From: Rickettsiales bacterium | Lineage (GTDB): Bacteria > Pseudomonadota > Alphaproteobacteria > Rickettsiales > Rickettsiaceae | DNA length: 6,246 nucleotides | Direction: 5' to 3' | Assembly (NCBI GenBank): GCA_947508155.1 | Contig: CANNRM010000036.1 | Span: 1-6,246 of the forward strand | Shown here: positions 5,849 through 6,246 of the stretch, one piece after another | How the letters are laid out: every line of letters begins with the position of its first letter | How positions within the stretch are numbered: position 1 is the stretch's first letter | Translations under genes and position numbers: made by a program | Notes under the pieces: generated by a model | The model's database searches: none | What the model was told of the DNA's origin: nothing | The model's input: only the letters and a program-made list of their open reading frames with translations

Positions 5849-5955
5849 CGTCATCCTCGGATTTACGAAGTAAATTCGGGGATCTCGTTCTACAAGAGTA
5901 ATATTACCCCTAACGCCTGAGATCCCCGAATTTGCTAGCAAATCCGAGGATGACG
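5849..5955. repeat. 107-nt palindromic intergenic repeat, copy B
   Basis: This is the second copy of the element at 2697-2803, with identical total length and identical CGTCATCCTC/GAGGATGACG ends. Arm hairpins are ATTTAC-GAA-GTAAAT (5861-5875) and ATTTGC-TA-GCAAAT (5930-5943). The 31-nt centre shares ACAAGAGTAA-AT with copy A but diverges beyond it. It begins 7 nt after the fabD stop and ends 36 nt before the photolyase ATG. There is no T-run after either arm, so read-through from fabD into the photolyase gene is plausible. Confidence 0.9.
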
Positions 5956-5991
5956 GATAAAATTCCAGAAAATTAATTTAGGAGCTGGTAT

Positions 5992-6246
5992 ATGACGAAT
6001 TTAGTGTGGCTGAGGCGTAATTTAAGACTTGATGATAATTTGCCCCTGTTTAAAGCTTTGCAATCTTCTGAAAAAGTTCAGCTTGTTTTTATATTAGACC
6101 CACATAATACATCCGACAAAAGACAGGCATTCATTAAAAGCGCTTTGCAGCAAATTGATGATCAGCTTAAAAAATTCGGCGGAGCGCTGATTGTATCAGA
6201 AGGGAATCCGATTGATTTGATTCCTCAGATTGCTAAAAATATCAGC
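5992..6246 (+). CDS. phrB: Deoxyribodipyrimidine photolyase, N-terminal part
   Basis: An open frame of 85 codons runs off the right edge. It begins MTNLVWLRRNLRLDDNLPLF, the hallmark start of the DNA photolyase/cryptochrome alpha-beta domain (usual form WFRRDLRLxDNxAL). A Rossmann-like pattern follows: VQLVFILDP (29-37), then a helix with KSALQQIDDQLKKFGGALIVSEGNP (about 50-74), where the family normally has LxxLxxxLxxxGxxLxVxxGxP. The enzyme uses FAD and blue light to reverse pyrimidine dimers; the FAD-binding C-terminal domain lies beyond the window, so photolyase versus cryptochrome cannot be decided here. Asn10 replaces the common Asp of RRDLR. AGGAG at 5980-5984 is 7 nt from the ATG and fixes the start. 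The gene follows fabD after a 150-nt spacer occupied by a repeat, and I see no convincing separate promoter. Confidence 0.9.
   Translation, partial: MTNLVWLRRNLRLDDNLPLFKALQSSEKVQLVFILDPHNTSDKRQAFIKSALQQIDDQLKKFGGALIVSEGNPIDLIPQIAKNIS

Noticed and set aside
5526..5941. Three overlapping minus-strand open frames opposite the end of fabD.
   Set aside because: They are antisense shadows of a clear fabD and of the 107-nt repeat, with no family features.
2660..5955. Repeats as a CRISPR array or attachment sites.
   Set aside because: The copies are dispersed, are inverted palindromes rather than direct repeats, have no regular spacers, and no cas or integrase gene is near.

Overview
This window looks like chromosomal DNA of an AT-rich alphaproteobacterium, most plausibly from the host-associated Rickettsiales/Holosporales side of the class. 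Three things suggest this: the low-GC coding sequence, a tiny NDUFS6-type zinc-finger (zf-CHCC) protein, and gene spacers holding palindromic repeats of the 'GTCATCCCCGCGAAGGCGGGG' and 'CGTCATCCTCGG...' kinds. The assignment is inference; there is no rRNA or other decisive marker here.

Layout. Bases 1-109 hold a palindromic intergenic repeat cut by the left edge. Next come four tightly packed minus-strand genes, transcribed right to left: a class I fructose-bisphosphate aldolase (1748-2605), an unrecognised 169-aa protein (1227-1736), a 58-aa zf-CHCC protein (1039-1215, easily missed because of its size) and a membrane-anchored LicD-type transferase (161-1036). Gaps are 2-11 nt, ribosome sites sit on the stop codons of the preceding genes, and a TATAAT box lies just upstream of the aldolase, so this reads as one operon. 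The spacer 2606-2838 holds that promoter, a decayed repeat remnant and a 107-nt palindromic repeat. A secreted Slt-type lytic transglycosylase follows (2839-4779, minus).

The divergent spacer 4780-4920 holds a GC-rich double-hairpin repeat and a self-complementary ATTATAAT that could serve as -10 box in both directions. On the plus strand fabD (4921-5841) is followed by a second 107-nt palindrome of the same family (5849-5955) and by the first 85 codons of a DNA photolyase, cut by the right edge.

Functionally the genes are mostly housekeeping: glycolysis/gluconeogenesis (aldolase), fatty-acid synthesis (FabD), murein turnover (Slt), a respiratory-complex-related zinc protein and light-driven DNA repair. 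Surface decoration is represented by LicD. The unrecognised 169-aa gene is the only product without a recognisable family. The most interesting signal is in the repeats: in each well-preserved GC-rich or 107-nt element, every arm folds into its own hairpin, and nearly all differences between arms are paired changes that keep that hairpin perfect. I see no defence system, CRISPR array, insertion sequence with transposase, tRNA or rRNA in this window.
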